A DNA stretch of 64,000 nt from JACJWR01 sp964474045 (lineage in GTDB: Bacteria; Actinomycetota; Actinomycetes; S36-B12; UBA10799): positions 1-64,000 of the forward strand of contig CAYYRC010000005.1 of assembly GCA_964474045.1 (NCBI GenBank). Reading direction: 5' to 3'. Both the position numbers and the translations under genes were made by a program. The notes beneath the pieces were generated by a model. That model did no database searches. It saw only the letters and a program-made list of their open reading frames with translations, and was not told the DNA's origin. The stretch's first letter is position 1. Every line of letters starts with the position of its first letter. Of the stretch, positions 32,792 through 42,567 are shown piece by piece.

Positions 32792-33403
32792 ATGACCGCT
32801 GGCCCCCGCACCCGGATGTCGGGCACCGCCCGCCGCGAGCAGCTCATCCGCGTGGGTCGGCAGCTCTTCGCGGAGAAGGGCTACGAGGCCGTCACGGTCG
32901 AGGAGATCGCCGCCGAGGCCAGCGTGTCCAAACCGGTCGTCTACGAGCACTTCGGCGGCAAGGAGGGGCTCTACGCGGTGGTGGTCGACCGCGAGATGTC
33001 GGACCTGCTGGGCCGCATCGAGGCTGCCTTGGCGCCTGGGCCTCCCAAGGCCATGCTGGAGTCGGCCGTGCTCGCCTGGCTGGACTACATCGCCACCGAG
33101 ACCGAGGGCTTCCGGGTGCTGGTGCGCGACTCCGCCCCCGGGGTCGCACAGGGATCGTTCGCGTCGCTGCTGCGCGACATCGCCGGACGGGTGTCGGTGC
33201 AGCTCGCCGACGAGTTCGACCGCCGGGGCTACCAGGCCAAACAGGCCGACATGTATGCACAGATGCTCGTGGGTATGGTGACGAGCACCGGCATGTGGTG
33301 GGTGGATGTGCGCAAGCCCAAGCGCGAGGAGCTCGCGGCGCACCTGGTCAACCTGGCCTGGAACGGGCTGTCGCACCTGGAACCCAAGCCTGTACTCGGG
33401 TGA
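32792..33403 (+). CDS. TetR-family regulator (Rv0232-like)
   Basis: A 203-aa TetR regulator with the N-terminal HTH FAEKGYEAVTVEEIAAEASV followed by SKPVVYEHFGGKEGLY and a helical ligand domain. It is 32 bp upstream of the R2lox gene, the same pair as M. tuberculosis Rv0232-Rv0233. It may control R2lox, the divergent FUSC transporter, or both. It is also the only TetR gene in the window, so it is a candidate for the etfD/fadE palindromes; that is speculative. Confidence 0.9.
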   Translation: MTAGPRTRMSGTARREQLIRVGRQLFAEKGYEAVTVEEIAAEASVSKPVVYEHFGGKEGLYAVVVDREMSDLLGRIEAALAPGPPKAMLESAVLAWLDYIATETEGFRVLVRDSAPGVAQGSFASLLRDIAGRVSVQLADEFDRRGYQAKQADMYAQMLVGMVTSTGMWWVDVRKPKREELAAHLVNLAWNGLSHLEPKPVLG

Positions 33404-33435
33404 CGCGCGCCGCCGGAGCGGAAGGAGAATCTGCG

Positions 33436-34356
33436 ATGACGGAACGGGATGGCTTCGCCACGCTGCGGGCCGGCGGCCTGGACTGGGACGCCCTGCCGCT
33501 GCGCCTGTGGCGCAAGGGCAACGCGCTGTTCTGGAACGCCGCCGACATCGACCTGACGCAGGAGGCCGACGGCTGGCGCACCCTGTCCGGCCCGGACGTC
33601 GAGGCCGCCAGCCGGCTCAGCGCGATGTTTCTGGCCGGCGAGGAGGCTGTGACCCACGACATCCAACCCTTCCTGGCGGCCATGGCCGCCGAGGGCAGGC
33701 TGGGCGACGAGATGTACCTGGCGCAGTTCTGCTTCGAGGAGGCCCGGCACACCGAGGCCTTCCGGCTCTGGTTCGACGCCGTCGGCGAGACCGGCGACCT
33801 CACCCCGCTCGTCGCAGACAACCCCGGCTACCGGGCGATCTTCCTCGACGCGCTGCCCTCCGCGCTCAGCGCCTTGGCCGACGATCCCAGCCCAGCCAAC
33901 CAATTACGAGCATCGGTGGTCTACAACCACATCGTGGAGGGGGTGCTCGCCCTCACCGGCTACCACGCCTGGGAGCAGGTGTGCCGCGACCGAGGCATCC
34001 TGCCCGGCATGCAGACCATCATCCGCCGGATCGGCGTGGACGAGCGGCGGCACATGGCCTGGGGCACCTACACCTGCCGCCGGCACGTCGCCGCCGACCC
34101 AGCGCTCTGGCAGGTGGTCGAGCAGACGATGGCCGAGATGCTGCCGCTGGCGCTGTCGGCAATCGAGTTCCTGTCGCTCTATGACCGGCCGCTGGGGCTC
34201 GACGTCCAGGACTTCGTGGCTTATGCCGCCGAGCGCGCCCAGCGCCGGCTCGGGGCGATCGCCGCAGCTCAGACGGGCGGCAGCGCAGCAGTCGAGGCCG
34301 ACCTGTCGCCCATCGCGCTGGAGGACGAGCTCGCCGGGGACGCCGACCCCGCCTGA
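33436..34356 (+). CDS. R2-like ligand-binding oxidase (R2lox)
   Basis: A 306-aa ferritin-like protein often annotated as ribonucleotide reductase beta chain. All metal ligands are visible: GEEAVTHDI (Glu), FEEARHTEAF (Glu, His), HIVEGVLALTGY (Glu), and DERRHMAWG (Glu, His). The Val of EEAVT and the Tyr of VVYNHIVEG match the residues joined by the Tyr-Val ether crosslink in R2lox. It binds a Mn/Fe centre and a fatty-acid-like ligand; its physiological reaction is not known. The start has a GGAG ribosome site. It is co-transcribed with the TetR gene. Confidence 0.9.
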   Translation: MTERDGFATLRAGGLDWDALPLRLWRKGNALFWNAADIDLTQEADGWRTLSGPDVEAASRLSAMFLAGEEAVTHDIQPFLAAMAAEGRLGDEMYLAQFCFEEARHTEAFRLWFDAVGETGDLTPLVADNPGYRAIFLDALPSALSALADDPSPANQLRASVVYNHIVEGVLALTGYHAWEQVCRDRGILPGMQTIIRRIGVDERRHMAWGTYTCRRHVAADPALWQVVEQTMAEMLPLALSAIEFLSLYDRPLGLDVQDFVAYAAERAQRRLGAIAAAQTGGSAAVEADLSPIALEDELAGDADPA

Positions 34357-34450
34357 AGCCCCCGAATTCGCAGCCAGTCGCGCCTGCAACTCTCGTGGCC
34401 AGCCTGGCCGATGCGCTGCATCAGGTCGGAGCGTTGACTACTTTTCGGGT

Positions 34451-35716
34451 ATGACCAAAGACTCCGCGGACACCAACGTCGAGCAGACCGGCGACATCAC
34501 CTTCGCGATGCAGCAGAAGGACTACCCGACCGTCATCGAGCTCGTCCGCGACGCCGTCACCGCGGACCCGGTGGCGGCGCTCAACGATCCGGTGATCCGC
34601 GAGTGGATGGGTGTGCGCTACCGCAACATCTTCATCACCGAGGCGTGCGCCAACCCGGCGGCCGTGAAGAACTCCCAGGCGCCGTTCCCGCTCAACCTCG
34701 TCGACCCGCGCAGCGAGCGCGAGAAGGTCGGCAAGCGGATGATCACGAACCTGCCGGAGCACGAGGTGCAGCTGGATCTGCCGCCGGTCGAGCCGGGGGC
34801 GTTCGCCGACACCACGCTGGTCTTCGCCCCGGGCCTGCTCACCGGGCTGCTTCCCAACCTGGCCTTCGAGAGCGTCTGGCCCACGCTCATCAACCGCTTC
34901 CGCTGCAAGATCATGATCGCCGATTCGCACCCCATGCGCAGCTGTGAGGCGAACGTGGCCGACCTCGAGAACGTGATCGAGCGCGGCATCGGCGTCTCGC
35001 CGATCGACTCGTCGTTCATCACCGATGAGCAGAACCCGACTCCGCCCGGCGACGTCATCCTGATGGGGTACTCGAAGGGTGCGCCGGACATTCTCACGCT
35101 GCTCGCCAAGCGGCCCGACCTGGCCCCGCGGATCAAGGGCGTCATCGGCTGGGCCGGCGCCGTCGGCGGCTCCTACCTGGCCAACGGCATCTACGACCAG
35201 ATCAAGGACATCCCCAAGTTCGACGTCATCGAGGACATGACCGGCAACATCGGCAAGCTGATGCTGCAGCTCGCCCCCATCATCCAGGTCAACAACATCA
35301 ACCGGCGCCTGGACGAGTACGACATCAAGGGGGCCATCCTGGGTCTGACCACGGACTACCGAGCGGGCTTCCTCGAGGAGAACGCCGACGACATCAACGA
35401 TCTGGGCATCCCGATGTTCAACTTCAGCGGCTCCACGCACCTGATGGAGGTGCCCTACTACCAGCGCCAGGGGACGCTCGAGCTGCTCAACTACGACAAG
35501 TACAACGACATGCAGCTGACGCAGGACCAGTCCATGCTTCCGCTGGCCACTGCGCCGCACCTGTCGATGTTCCACGCCAACCACTGGGACCTGTCCTACG
35601 ACACCTTCCCCTGGTACACCACCCTGGGCTCCACGAAGCTGAAGGAGCCGTTCGCCCGGGAGGCCGCGATGTCGGCGATCCTGCTGTTCATGTCCGAGAT
35701 CGGGCTGATGGACTGA
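34451..35716 (+). CDS. Alpha/beta-hydrolase-fold protein, function unknown
   Basis: A 421-aa protein with a GYSKGAPD nucleophile elbow near residue 215 and late histidines (THLMEVPYY; FHANHWDLSY) that could complete a triad. An ~110-residue N-terminal helical part precedes the hydrolase core, which begins TLVFAPGLLTGLLPN. There is no signal peptide, so it is probably cytoplasmic. The ATG is exactly six bases after a TACTTT box. It could be an esterase, thioesterase or polyhydroxyalkanoate-related enzyme; nothing in the sequence decides. Confidence 0.65.
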   Translation: MTKDSADTNVEQTGDITFAMQQKDYPTVIELVRDAVTADPVAALNDPVIREWMGVRYRNIFITEACANPAAVKNSQAPFPLNLVDPRSEREKVGKRMITNLPEHEVQLDLPPVEPGAFADTTLVFAPGLLTGLLPNLAFESVWPTLINRFRCKIMIADSHPMRSCEANVADLENVIERGIGVSPIDSSFITDEQNPTPPGDVILMGYSKGAPDILTLLAKRPDLAPRIKGVIGWAGAVGGSYLANGIYDQIKDIPKFDVIEDMTGNIGKLMLQLAPIIQVNNINRRLDEYDIKGAILGLTTDYRAGFLEENADDINDLGIPMFNFSGSTHLMEVPYYQRQGTLELLNYDKYNDMQLTQDQSMLPLATAPHLSMFHANHWDLSYDTFPWYTTLGSTKLKEPFAREAAMSAILLFMSEIGLMD

Positions 35717-35747
35717 GCTCGCAGGCACGGCGCGTACATTCGCCGGT

Positions 35748-37361
35748 GTGACGGTAAGCCTGCGCCCACCCTCGCCGACGGGAGTGCTCGTCGCCGCGGT
35801 GACGTGGGTGGTGGCTTGGCTGCCGTCGCTGCTGCCGCTGGGAAGCGTGCTGCAGGGCGTGGTGTGCGGCCTCCTGGCCGCGATCGGCTACGGCATCGGG
35901 GCGAGCGCGGCCGCAACCGCGCGGGTTGTGAGCCGCCAGCCGCGCAGGCGGCCAGAGCCCCGGGGCGACCGCGGCGGACCTGCGGCGACCCCACGGTGGT
36001 ACCGCTTCTGCGCGGGCGCGGCGGCCGCGGTCGCCATCCTGGCCGGGTGGCCGCTGTCCGGCGGCCTGCGGGTGCAGGCGGTGCAGCTGGGGGCCCCGCA
36101 GCTCGCGGTGAACGCGCTGGTCGCCACCGTCATAGGTGTGCTGCTGGCCGCCCTCCTGGTACTGGCGGGACGAGGGCTGCGTGCTGCCAGCCGCCGCTTC
36201 GCCCGGCTGTTCCAACGCGGTCTGCGCCAAGGCGGCTCACCAGGTTCCACGAGCTCACCGGCACTCGCGCCCGGCTCCCTGGCCCTGCTGCTCGGCGCGC
36301 TGGCCACGACGCTGACCGTCGGCGCGGTGGTCGCCCTGGGACTGTTCGCGACGTGGGAGTCGTTCGCGCGCATCGACGCCAGCACCTCCGGCCAGCGCCC
36401 TCCGGCCGATCCGTCCCGATCAGGCAGCGCGGCCTCGCTGATCGCGTTCAACACTCTGGGCCGCGAGGGGCGAGACTTCGTGTCCCAGGGCACGCCGGCT
36501 ACCAGCATCCGAGCCTTCGCCGGGCTGACCTCGGCGGCTACCGACGATGAGCGGGCGGAGCTGGCCGTGCGGGACATGCTCCGGGCAGGAGGGGCGGACG
36601 CCCCGATCTGGATCGGCATCACCACTACCGGCAACGGCCAGATCGACCCGGTGGCGGCTCAGGCGGCCGAGGACGCCGCCGGGGGTCGTGCCGCCCTGGT
36701 CGCCATCCAGTACTCGACGCTGCCCAGCTGGCTGTCGTTTCTTGTGGACCAGGAGGCCGCCAAGTCCGCCGGCGTGGCTCTCTATGACGCCCTCGCGGCT
36801 GCTCGGGACGCGTTGCCGCCGGCCAACGACACCACCACCCCCCGGCCGAAGCTGATCCTGTACGGCGAGAGCCTGGGCGCCTACGGCTCGCCGGCGCCCT
36901 TCGCCGGCCTGGACCCAGCCCAGGTGGCTAGCCGCATCGATGGCGCGCTGTGGGTGGGTCCGCCGGCGTCGACGGACCCGATCACCGGTTGGACCTATGC
37001 CGGCCAGCCGCCCGTGTGGCAGCCGATCGTCGGGGGCGGCCGGACCGCCCGCTATGCCGCCTCGACGGGGGCGGCCGCGCAGCCCCCCGGTGACGGCAGC
37101 TGGCCCACGCCCCGGATCCTGGTGCTGCAGAACCCCACCGATCCGGTGGTGTGGTTCGCGCCCGGGCTGATCGCCTCGCGGCCCGAGTGGCTGACGGGAC
37201 AGCGGGGCCCGGGAGTGCAGCCGGGCACCCGCTGGACCCCGGTGTTGTTCTTCCTGCAGGTGGCCATGGACCTGCCGCCCGCAGTCGGGATGCCCTCCGG
37301 GAGCGGACATTCCTACGCAGATGCGCTGCCGGCGGCCTGGCGCCAGGTGCTCGGCGGCTAA
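35748..37361 (+). CDS. Membrane-anchored alpha/beta-hydrolase family protein (Abhydrolase_9 type)
   Basis: A 537-aa protein. The N-terminal ~220 residues hold about four hydrophobic segments. The soluble part has FNTLGREGRDFVSQGT and the nucleophile motif LYGESLGAYGS near residue 370, with a C-terminal GSGHSYADALP histidine. This two-part layout is typical of a widespread actinobacterial hydrolase family of unknown substrate. The GTG start lies seven bases after a TACATT box. It is followed 34 bp later by the first SET-like gene. Confidence 0.8.
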   Translation: MTVSLRPPSPTGVLVAAVTWVVAWLPSLLPLGSVLQGVVCGLLAAIGYGIGASAAATARVVSRQPRRRPEPRGDRGGPAATPRWYRFCAGAAAAVAILAGWPLSGGLRVQAVQLGAPQLAVNALVATVIGVLLAALLVLAGRGLRAASRRFARLFQRGLRQGGSPGSTSSPALAPGSLALLLGALATTLTVGAVVALGLFATWESFARIDASTSGQRPPADPSRSGSAASLIAFNTLGREGRDFVSQGTPATSIRAFAGLTSAATDDERAELAVRDMLRAGGADAPIWIGITTTGNGQIDPVAAQAAEDAAGGRAALVAIQYSTLPSWLSFLVDQEAAKSAGVALYDALAAARDALPPANDTTTPRPKLILYGESLGAYGSPAPFAGLDPAQVASRIDGALWVGPPASTDPITGWTYAGQPPVWQPIVGGGRTARYAASTGAAAQPPGDGSWPTPRILVLQNPTDPVVWFAPGLIASRPEWLTGQRGPGVQPGTRWTPVLFFLQVAMDLPPAVGMPSGSGHSYADALPAAWRQVLGG

Positions 37362-37395
37362 CAGGACCGCGGAACCCACCGCCTACGCTGGGCCG

Positions 37396-38580
37396 ATGCG
37401 AGTCGCCAGCGACAACCCCGAGGTGGTGCGCCTGGTCACGCTCATCGCAGACGAGGTCGTGGGCGCCGGCGGGTACGTCCACCCGGAACTCGTGGTCAAC
37501 CACGAGGGCGGGAGCTTGTGGCTCAGCCTGCCCCGAGAGCACAATCCCCATCTGACGCCCCGTCTGGACCGTCCGCACCCCGAGGCTCCGCCCATGTTGG
37601 TGGTGCCGGGGCGGCTGCACATCCCCGTCACGAACCTGGCCTGGGTCGCGAGCGACACCGAGTTGGCCTACACCGCTGACACGGCGCACCTGACCTCGGG
37701 CCAGCAAGCGATCCTGGACGCCATGGTGAGCCTGTTCAACACCATCGACAAGGTGCGCATCGTCGGCCGTTCCTACGCGCGGCACAGCATTGGCGAAGAC
37801 CCGGAGCTGAGCGCGCTCGTGGCCGAGGCCCGGCCGGGCTGGCTGGAGTCGCAACAGCCTGCCGCGGCGGTCGGCGGCGCGGTGGCAGCCGAGCAGGGCG
37901 AGCAGGCCGAGCAGGGCGAGCCGGAGTCGCCTGCCCACAGCGTCATGCGCTCACGCCTGCGCTCCGAGATGGGCGAGGGCGACGAAGGTCCGCTGGGCTA
38001 CTTCATGCCCATGATCGACATGCTCAACCACCATCCCTACGGTTCCCGCTACGAGCACACCGACGACGGGGACTGGCTGATCCGGGTGCATCATCCGACG
38101 CCCACGGACCAGGTCTTCGTCCGCTACAACAAGGCCGACTCGTTCGGGGTGGCGCTGGGACTCGGCTACTTCGAGGCCGACACCCGCTTCGTGTCCTCGG
38201 TGGCCTGCCGGGTCGGCATTCCCGATGTAGTCGAGGTCAAGGTCGCGGGGGTGGGAGCGGCGCGCCGTCGGCTGCCCGCCCCCCGGGTGAGCCGCTCCGA
38301 CGACGGGCTGGTGGTGCGGGGGCTGGTGCTCGAGCTCCCCCGCCGCGATGCCCTCACGCAGCTGCTGGCGATGCCGCTGCGCTCGCTGCACCCCGACCGG
38401 CCGGCAGCCGTCGTGGAGTCCTGGGCGCAGCAGCTCATCGCCGGGGTGGTGGCCGCGAACAGGGATTTCTTCACCCGGCTGGAGGTGCTGTGCGCCCAGG
38501 ACGCGGACGAGTTCGGGCTGCGCCCGATCTTCGGCCGGGTGGCGCGCCGCCAGCTCGAGCTCTTGGCCGAATGGGACTGA
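37396..38580 (+). CDS. SET-domain-like protein, paralogue 1
   Basis: A 394-aa protein. Around residue 205 is PMIDMLNHHPYGSRY, matching the DMxNH motif of Rubisco-LSMT-type SET domains. It is followed by FVRYNKADSFGVALGLGYFE, in the position of the SET 'YG...N..LL..YGF' segment, but here YG is replaced by YN. A Pro-rich VP-type strand near residue 55-75 resembles the SET-N region. No clear SAM-binding GxG motif is visible, so activity is doubtful. Two further paralogues lie at 53.9 and 58.6 kb. ATG is six bases after TACGCT. Confidence 0.6.
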   Translation: MRVASDNPEVVRLVTLIADEVVGAGGYVHPELVVNHEGGSLWLSLPREHNPHLTPRLDRPHPEAPPMLVVPGRLHIPVTNLAWVASDTELAYTADTAHLTSGQQAILDAMVSLFNTIDKVRIVGRSYARHSIGEDPELSALVAEARPGWLESQQPAAAVGGAVAAEQGEQAEQGEPESPAHSVMRSRLRSEMGEGDEGPLGYFMPMIDMLNHHPYGSRYEHTDDGDWLIRVHHPTPTDQVFVRYNKADSFGVALGLGYFEADTRFVSSVACRVGIPDVVEVKVAGVGAARRRLPAPRVSRSDDGLVVRGLVLELPRRDALTQLLAMPLRSLHPDRPAAVVESWAQQLIAGVVAANRDFFTRLEVLCAQDADEFGLRPIFGRVARRQLELLAEWD

Positions 38581-38639
38581 GCCGGCGGCCCGGTTTCATG
38601 TCGGCGATGCCCGCGCGGCATACTGTCAGCGCAAGCTCG

Positions 38640-38713
38640 GCGGGTGTAGTTCAATGGCAGAACATCAGCTTCCCAAGCTGAACACGCGGGTTCGATTCCC
38701 GTCACCCGCTCCA
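38640..38713 (+). tRNA. tRNA-Gly (anticodon CCC)
   Basis: The 74-base sequence folds as a full cloverleaf: acceptor stem GCGGGTG/CACCCGC, D-arm, anticodon loop TTCCCAA on a TCAGC/GCTGA stem, T-arm GCGGG-TTCGATT-CCCGT, and an encoded 3' CCA. It reads GGG codons. A CATACT box about 15 bases upstream, with a TTTCAT-like -35, probably drives it. Confidence 0.96.
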
Positions 38714-38761
38714 CTAGGGGTCGCCCGACTTCGCTCGGCAACCGCTGCGACGGTCGACAGT

Positions 38762-40093
38762 TCAGCGGCCTTCAATGCCCGCGTCATCGGACGCGAGGGC
38801 CTCTCGCATGCGGCGCGTCAAAGGCGGCAGCAGCCCGACGATGAGGATGCCGACGGCCATGCTCAGAAGGGTCATGATGGCGTCGTGGCCCAGCGACGTC
38901 AGACTCCGATCGTCGGTGATCAACCCCGTGAACGAGACGAACACCAGCGTGGTCGGCACCAGTAGCCAGAAAGCCGGGATGAAGATGACCGCCACGGCCG
39001 GCCCACCGCCCGCCCGGCCGTTGATGATCCGGGCCAGCAACAGGGCGACCGCCGTCGCCACGCCGGCCGCGAGGGTGGCTGGAATGGCCAGGGCCACAGC
39101 CTGGTCCACCGCGAAGGCGATGAGCGGCACGATGATCGAGGCCGCCAGCACCGACCGCGGCGTGCAGAAGTAGATCGCGGCACCGACGACGAACACCAGG
39201 GCCCCGGCCCAGGCCACCCACGCTGGTGTCGGCGCCGCGCCAGTGCCCTGCAACTGGCTGGTGGGAAGGTCGACCAGGGAGATCGCCACGGCGAAGCCGA
39301 AGGCCATCGAGAACACGATCGTCAGCGAGTAGATGAGTCGGGACGAGCCGGAGACCATGTCACCGCGCGCGAGCTCGATGAGCGAGGCGGTCAGACCCGC
39401 TCCCGGGATGAGGGCGATGGCTGGCACCACCGCCAGCCGGACAGGGTCATCGAAGCCGGTCAGGCCTGAGACCCACGCGACTCCCAGGGCCGCGCAGAAC
39501 GTCATGAGCACTGGCATGAGCGCGGCGATGTTCGGCCGATCACCGGCGGCGACGAGCGCGACGCCGGCCAAGGCGCCGAGCACCGCAGCCCCCACGATCG
39601 CCGGGATGCTCATCCGAAAAAGTCCAGCGACGCCGATGCCCATGAGGACGTACCCCAAGATCCGCAGCCACGAGGGGTAGGGCGCCGGAATCCGCTCCAG
39701 CCGCTGCAGCGACGCGAGGGCATCGGCGGCAGGCACCGCGGCCCGGCGCGCCAGCAAGATCTCATGCTGCGAGGCCACCACCTGGTCGAAGCGGAACGAG
39801 CCCGCCGGCCCCAGCATCGCCACCCGGTGGTCGCCCTTGCTCACACCCATGATCAGGTTGGGCAGGACGGCGTACTCGGCCTCAACGCCGTAGGCGCGCG
39901 CGATCTGGTCCATCATCACGCGGCTGTAGCTCACGGGGTAGGAGGCGCGGTTGAGCGTCCTACCGGTCTCACCGACCAGGGCGATCACGGCGGCTGTATC
40001 GCCGACGGCCGCCGCACCTCCGTCGCCCGCAGACGGCTTCGGAGTCCCGTCCCCCTCGGCCCCGCCACGACTCATATCGCCGTCCACACTCAT
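38762..40093 (-). CDS. Threonine/serine exporter family protein (ThrE-type)
   Basis: About 443 aa. The N-terminal cytosolic ThrE domain (residues ~30-175; NRASYPVSYSRVMMDQIARA) is followed by about ten membrane helices (~190-430) covering both ThrE halves. The family exports threonine and serine. The start at 40093 lies just after GGAG; a second ATG 18 bases later (MSRGG) is possible. The open frame upstream is the shadow of the glutamine-synthetase gene. Confidence 0.88.
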   Translation of the reverse strand: MSVDGDMSRGGAEGDGTPKPSAGDGGAAAVGDTAAVIALVGETGRTLNRASYPVSYSRVMMDQIARAYGVEAEYAVLPNLIMGVSKGDHRVAMLGPAGSFRFDQVVASQHEILLARRAAVPAADALASLQRLERIPAPYPSWLRILGYVLMGIGVAGLFRMSIPAIVGAAVLGALAGVALVAAGDRPNIAALMPVLMTFCAALGVAWVSGLTGFDDPVRLAVVPAIALIPGAGLTASLIELARGDMVSGSSRLIYSLTIVFSMAFGFAVAISLVDLPTSQLQGTGAAPTPAWVAWAGALVFVVGAAIYFCTPRSVLAASIIVPLIAFAVDQAVALAIPATLAAGVATAVALLLARIINGRAGGGPAVAVIFIPAFWLLVPTTLVFVSFTGLITDDRSLTSLGHDAIMTLLSMAVGILIVGLLPPLTRRMREALASDDAGIEGR

Positions 40094-40143
40094 GTCTCCT
40101 CTGCACCGCGCGATGGTTGAGGCTACCGACGACGGAGGCCTGG

Positions 40144-41475
40144 CTAGTAGCGCTCCAGCAACATCTCGGTGCGCTCCTCGGCGCTGATGGTGACCAGGTT
40201 GGCGATCTCGTCGCGCTTGACTGCGGCGTAGGCGCTGTGGAAGGACGCGCCCATCGCAGCCGACAACACCTCGTCGGCGGCGAAGGCCTGCAGGACCGCC
40301 CGCGAATCGTGGGGCAGCGCCCGGATCCCCAGCGCCTCGCGATCGTCGGCCGAAAGCAGCCCTGGGTCCCCGACCAGCTCGGCCGGCAGGGCGGCCCCCT
40401 GCGCGATCCCGGCCAGACCGGCAGCGAGCAGGCAGCCGAGCGCCGTGTAGGGGTTGGCACTCGCGTCGCACGCCTTGAACTCCACGTCCCGCCGCGCTCC
40501 CGACGACTGGCCAACGTGGCGCGGCACGACCCGCAGCGGCGCCTCCTTGTTGGCGACGCCCCAGCCGGCGAAGGCTCCCGCCCAGTAGTGCGGCCGGAAC
40601 CGCTCCAACGACATCGGCGTCGGCGCGGTCGCCGCGAGCAGCCCGTCGAGGTGCCCCAGCACCCCCGCCATGAAGGCGTCGCCGTGCGGGCCCAACCCGT
40701 CCGGCGCATCGTCGCCGGCCAGCGACAGATGCAGGTGCATGCCCGAGGCACAGGCGTCCCCGAAGACCATCGGCAGGAACGAGGCGACCAGCCCATGGGC
40801 CCGAGCCGTCGCCTTGACGGTCTGCCGGGCGATCACGATGGCATCGGCGGCGGCCACCGGCGGCAGCGGTCGCAGCGAGATCTCGAACTGACCCGGTGCG
40901 GATTCCGGGTGGATCTGGGCGAGGTCCACCCCCTGGGCCGACAGCGCCGCCGCGAGGTCTGCCACGACGGCGGCATGCAGGTCGGCCGCGCTGTCCTGGC
41001 AGAACACCGTCGCGTCGGCCGGCTCCACCGACCCGTCTGCCGCGCGGGTCAGCAGCATGAACTCCAACTCCGGCCCGACGAGCACCGTCAACCCGGCCTC
41101 CGCCGCCCGTCGCGACATCCGACGGAGGAAGCCGCGGGGGTCCTGCTCCCACGGCGACTCGCCGTCGTAGATGTCGCAGGCCACCGCCGCGCAGCGCGGC
41201 GCGTACGGCAGCGCCCGCAACGAGTGCCAGTCCGGCACCAGGGTGACGTCGTGCGTCGGCAGCAGGCCCGTGGCCACGACGACGGAGTCACCCGTGACCG
41301 GGAGCGCGAACTGGGCCTGTGAGATCTGCACGGCACGGTCGAGGGTGCCGGCATCGGCCGTCAGGGCCTCCCGCAGCGGCGGCAGGTACACGGCCTTGGA
41401 CCTGATGACGTTCGCGTTGTCAACCCAGAGGTAACGCAGCAGGTCGATGTCGGCGAGTTCCGCGCTGATGTCCAT
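40144..41475 (-). CDS. Glutamine synthetase-family ligase (non-GlnA1 type)
   Basis: A 443-aa member of the type I glutamine synthetase superfamily: GPELEFMLL, HPESAPGQFEISLRPLP, GMHLHLSL and ACDASANPYTALG cover the metal- and ATP-binding residues. The adenylylation-site tyrosine loop of true GlnA is not evident. Divergent paralogues in actinobacteria glutamylate polyamines or ethanolamine rather than ammonia, so the substrate is open. The ATG is six bases after a minus-strand TAGCAT box. Confidence 0.85.
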   Translation of the reverse strand: MDISAELADIDLLRYLWVDNANVIRSKAVYLPPLREALTADAGTLDRAVQISQAQFALPVTGDSVVVATGLLPTHDVTLVPDWHSLRALPYAPRCAAVACDIYDGESPWEQDPRGFLRRMSRRAAEAGLTVLVGPELEFMLLTRAADGSVEPADATVFCQDSAADLHAAVVADLAAALSAQGVDLAQIHPESAPGQFEISLRPLPPVAAADAIVIARQTVKATARAHGLVASFLPMVFGDACASGMHLHLSLAGDDAPDGLGPHGDAFMAGVLGHLDGLLAATAPTPMSLERFRPHYWAGAFAGWGVANKEAPLRVVPRHVGQSSGARRDVEFKACDASANPYTALGCLLAAGLAGIAQGAALPAELVGDPGLLSADDREALGIRALPHDSRAVLQAFAADEVLSAAMGASFHSAYAAVKRDEIANLVTISAEERTEMLLERY

Positions 41476-41562
41476 CGTGCGATGCTAGACCGCGCGGTGC
41501 CAGGCGGGCCGATCATCCGGATGGGCGCCCGAGGGCAGCGCGGGTAGACCAGGAAGGCGGCC

Positions 41563-42540
41563 ATGCCCAGCATCCAGCACCGTGGCGTCGGCTGGGCTCT
41601 GCGCGCACTGCGCGTGAACTCCGTCTTCGCCAGCCCGGAGTCGCTCCAACGTTCCCTGGGCAGCCCGCCGCGCCTGGGCGCCGCCCCCACACCGCCGTCC
41701 AAACTGCGCCGGGACTTCCGCTGCCAGCCGCAGGCGCGGCAACCCGGGGGCGGCGCCGAGAGCTGGCGGAACTGGCCGGTGTGGGAGCTGACGCCGCGCA
41801 CGTTCCTGCCCGCCACCACGGTCATCTACTTCCACGGCGGCGCCTATGTCCGTGAGGCGATCAGCCAGCATTGGGGGCTGGTGGAGCAACTGCTGCGCGA
41901 GGTTCCGGCCCGCGTGGTGTTCCCCCGCTACCCGCTGGCACCTGGGACGCATCCCGGCCCCAGCAGCAGCGACCCCGAGGCCGCGCCGACCCCGAGCAGT
42001 GCCGAGGCCACGGTCACCGGTGCTGCCGGGCTCATAGCGCACTGGGCGGCGATGGTGGGTGCGGGCGAAGTCGTGGTGATGGGCGACTCGGCCGGGGCGG
42101 GCCTGGCGCTGGCGGCCGTGCAACATCTACGCGACATCGGCGGCGGGGTCGGGCTCCCCCGGCGGCTCGTCCTCATCTCCCCCTGGCTGGACGTGACCAT
42201 GTCCGACCCCGAGCAGGCGGCGCTGGAGCGCGGCGATCCGATCCTGGGTCGCGCAGGCCTCGCCGAGGCGGGGCGGATCTACGCCGGGGAACCGGGAGTC
42301 GAACATCCCTTCGCCAGCCCGCTGTTCGGTTCGATGACGGACCTGCCGCCCTTGACAGTCCTCGCCAGCACCGGCGACCTGCTGCTGCCGGACGCCCGGC
42401 GGCTGGTCGCGGCGGCCAGGGCGGCGGGGGTGGACGTCGACTACGACGAGCAGCCCGGCTTGTTCCACGACTTCGCGCTGCTGCCGGTGCCCGAGGGCGG
42501 CGCCGCGCGCGCCATCCTCGTCGCCGCCTGCCGACCGTAG
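41563..42540 (+). CDS. Alpha/beta hydrolase, hormone-sensitive-lipase family
   Basis: A 325-aa esterase-type protein. The oxyanion-hole motif FHGGAY is near residue 90, the nucleophile elbow GDSAGAGLAL near 175, and the acid/histidine region at STGDLLLPDARR and LFHDFALLP. These define family IV (HSL-like) lipolytic enzymes acting on short acyl esters. Some members deacetylate polysaccharides or esters in secondary metabolism; nothing here shows which. It converges on glgX. Confidence 0.88.
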   Translation: MPSIQHRGVGWALRALRVNSVFASPESLQRSLGSPPRLGAAPTPPSKLRRDFRCQPQARQPGGGAESWRNWPVWELTPRTFLPATTVIYFHGGAYVREAISQHWGLVEQLLREVPARVVFPRYPLAPGTHPGPSSSDPEAAPTPSSAEATVTGAAGLIAHWAAMVGAGEVVVMGDSAGAGLALAAVQHLRDIGGGVGLPRRLVLISPWLDVTMSDPEQAALERGDPILGRAGLAEAGRIYAGEPGVEHPFASPLFGSMTDLPPLTVLASTGDLLLPDARRLVAAARAAGVDVDYDEQPGLFHDFALLPVPEGGAARAILVAACRP

Positions 42541-42567
42541 GGCGCCGCCGGCAGCGAGACGCTCCCG

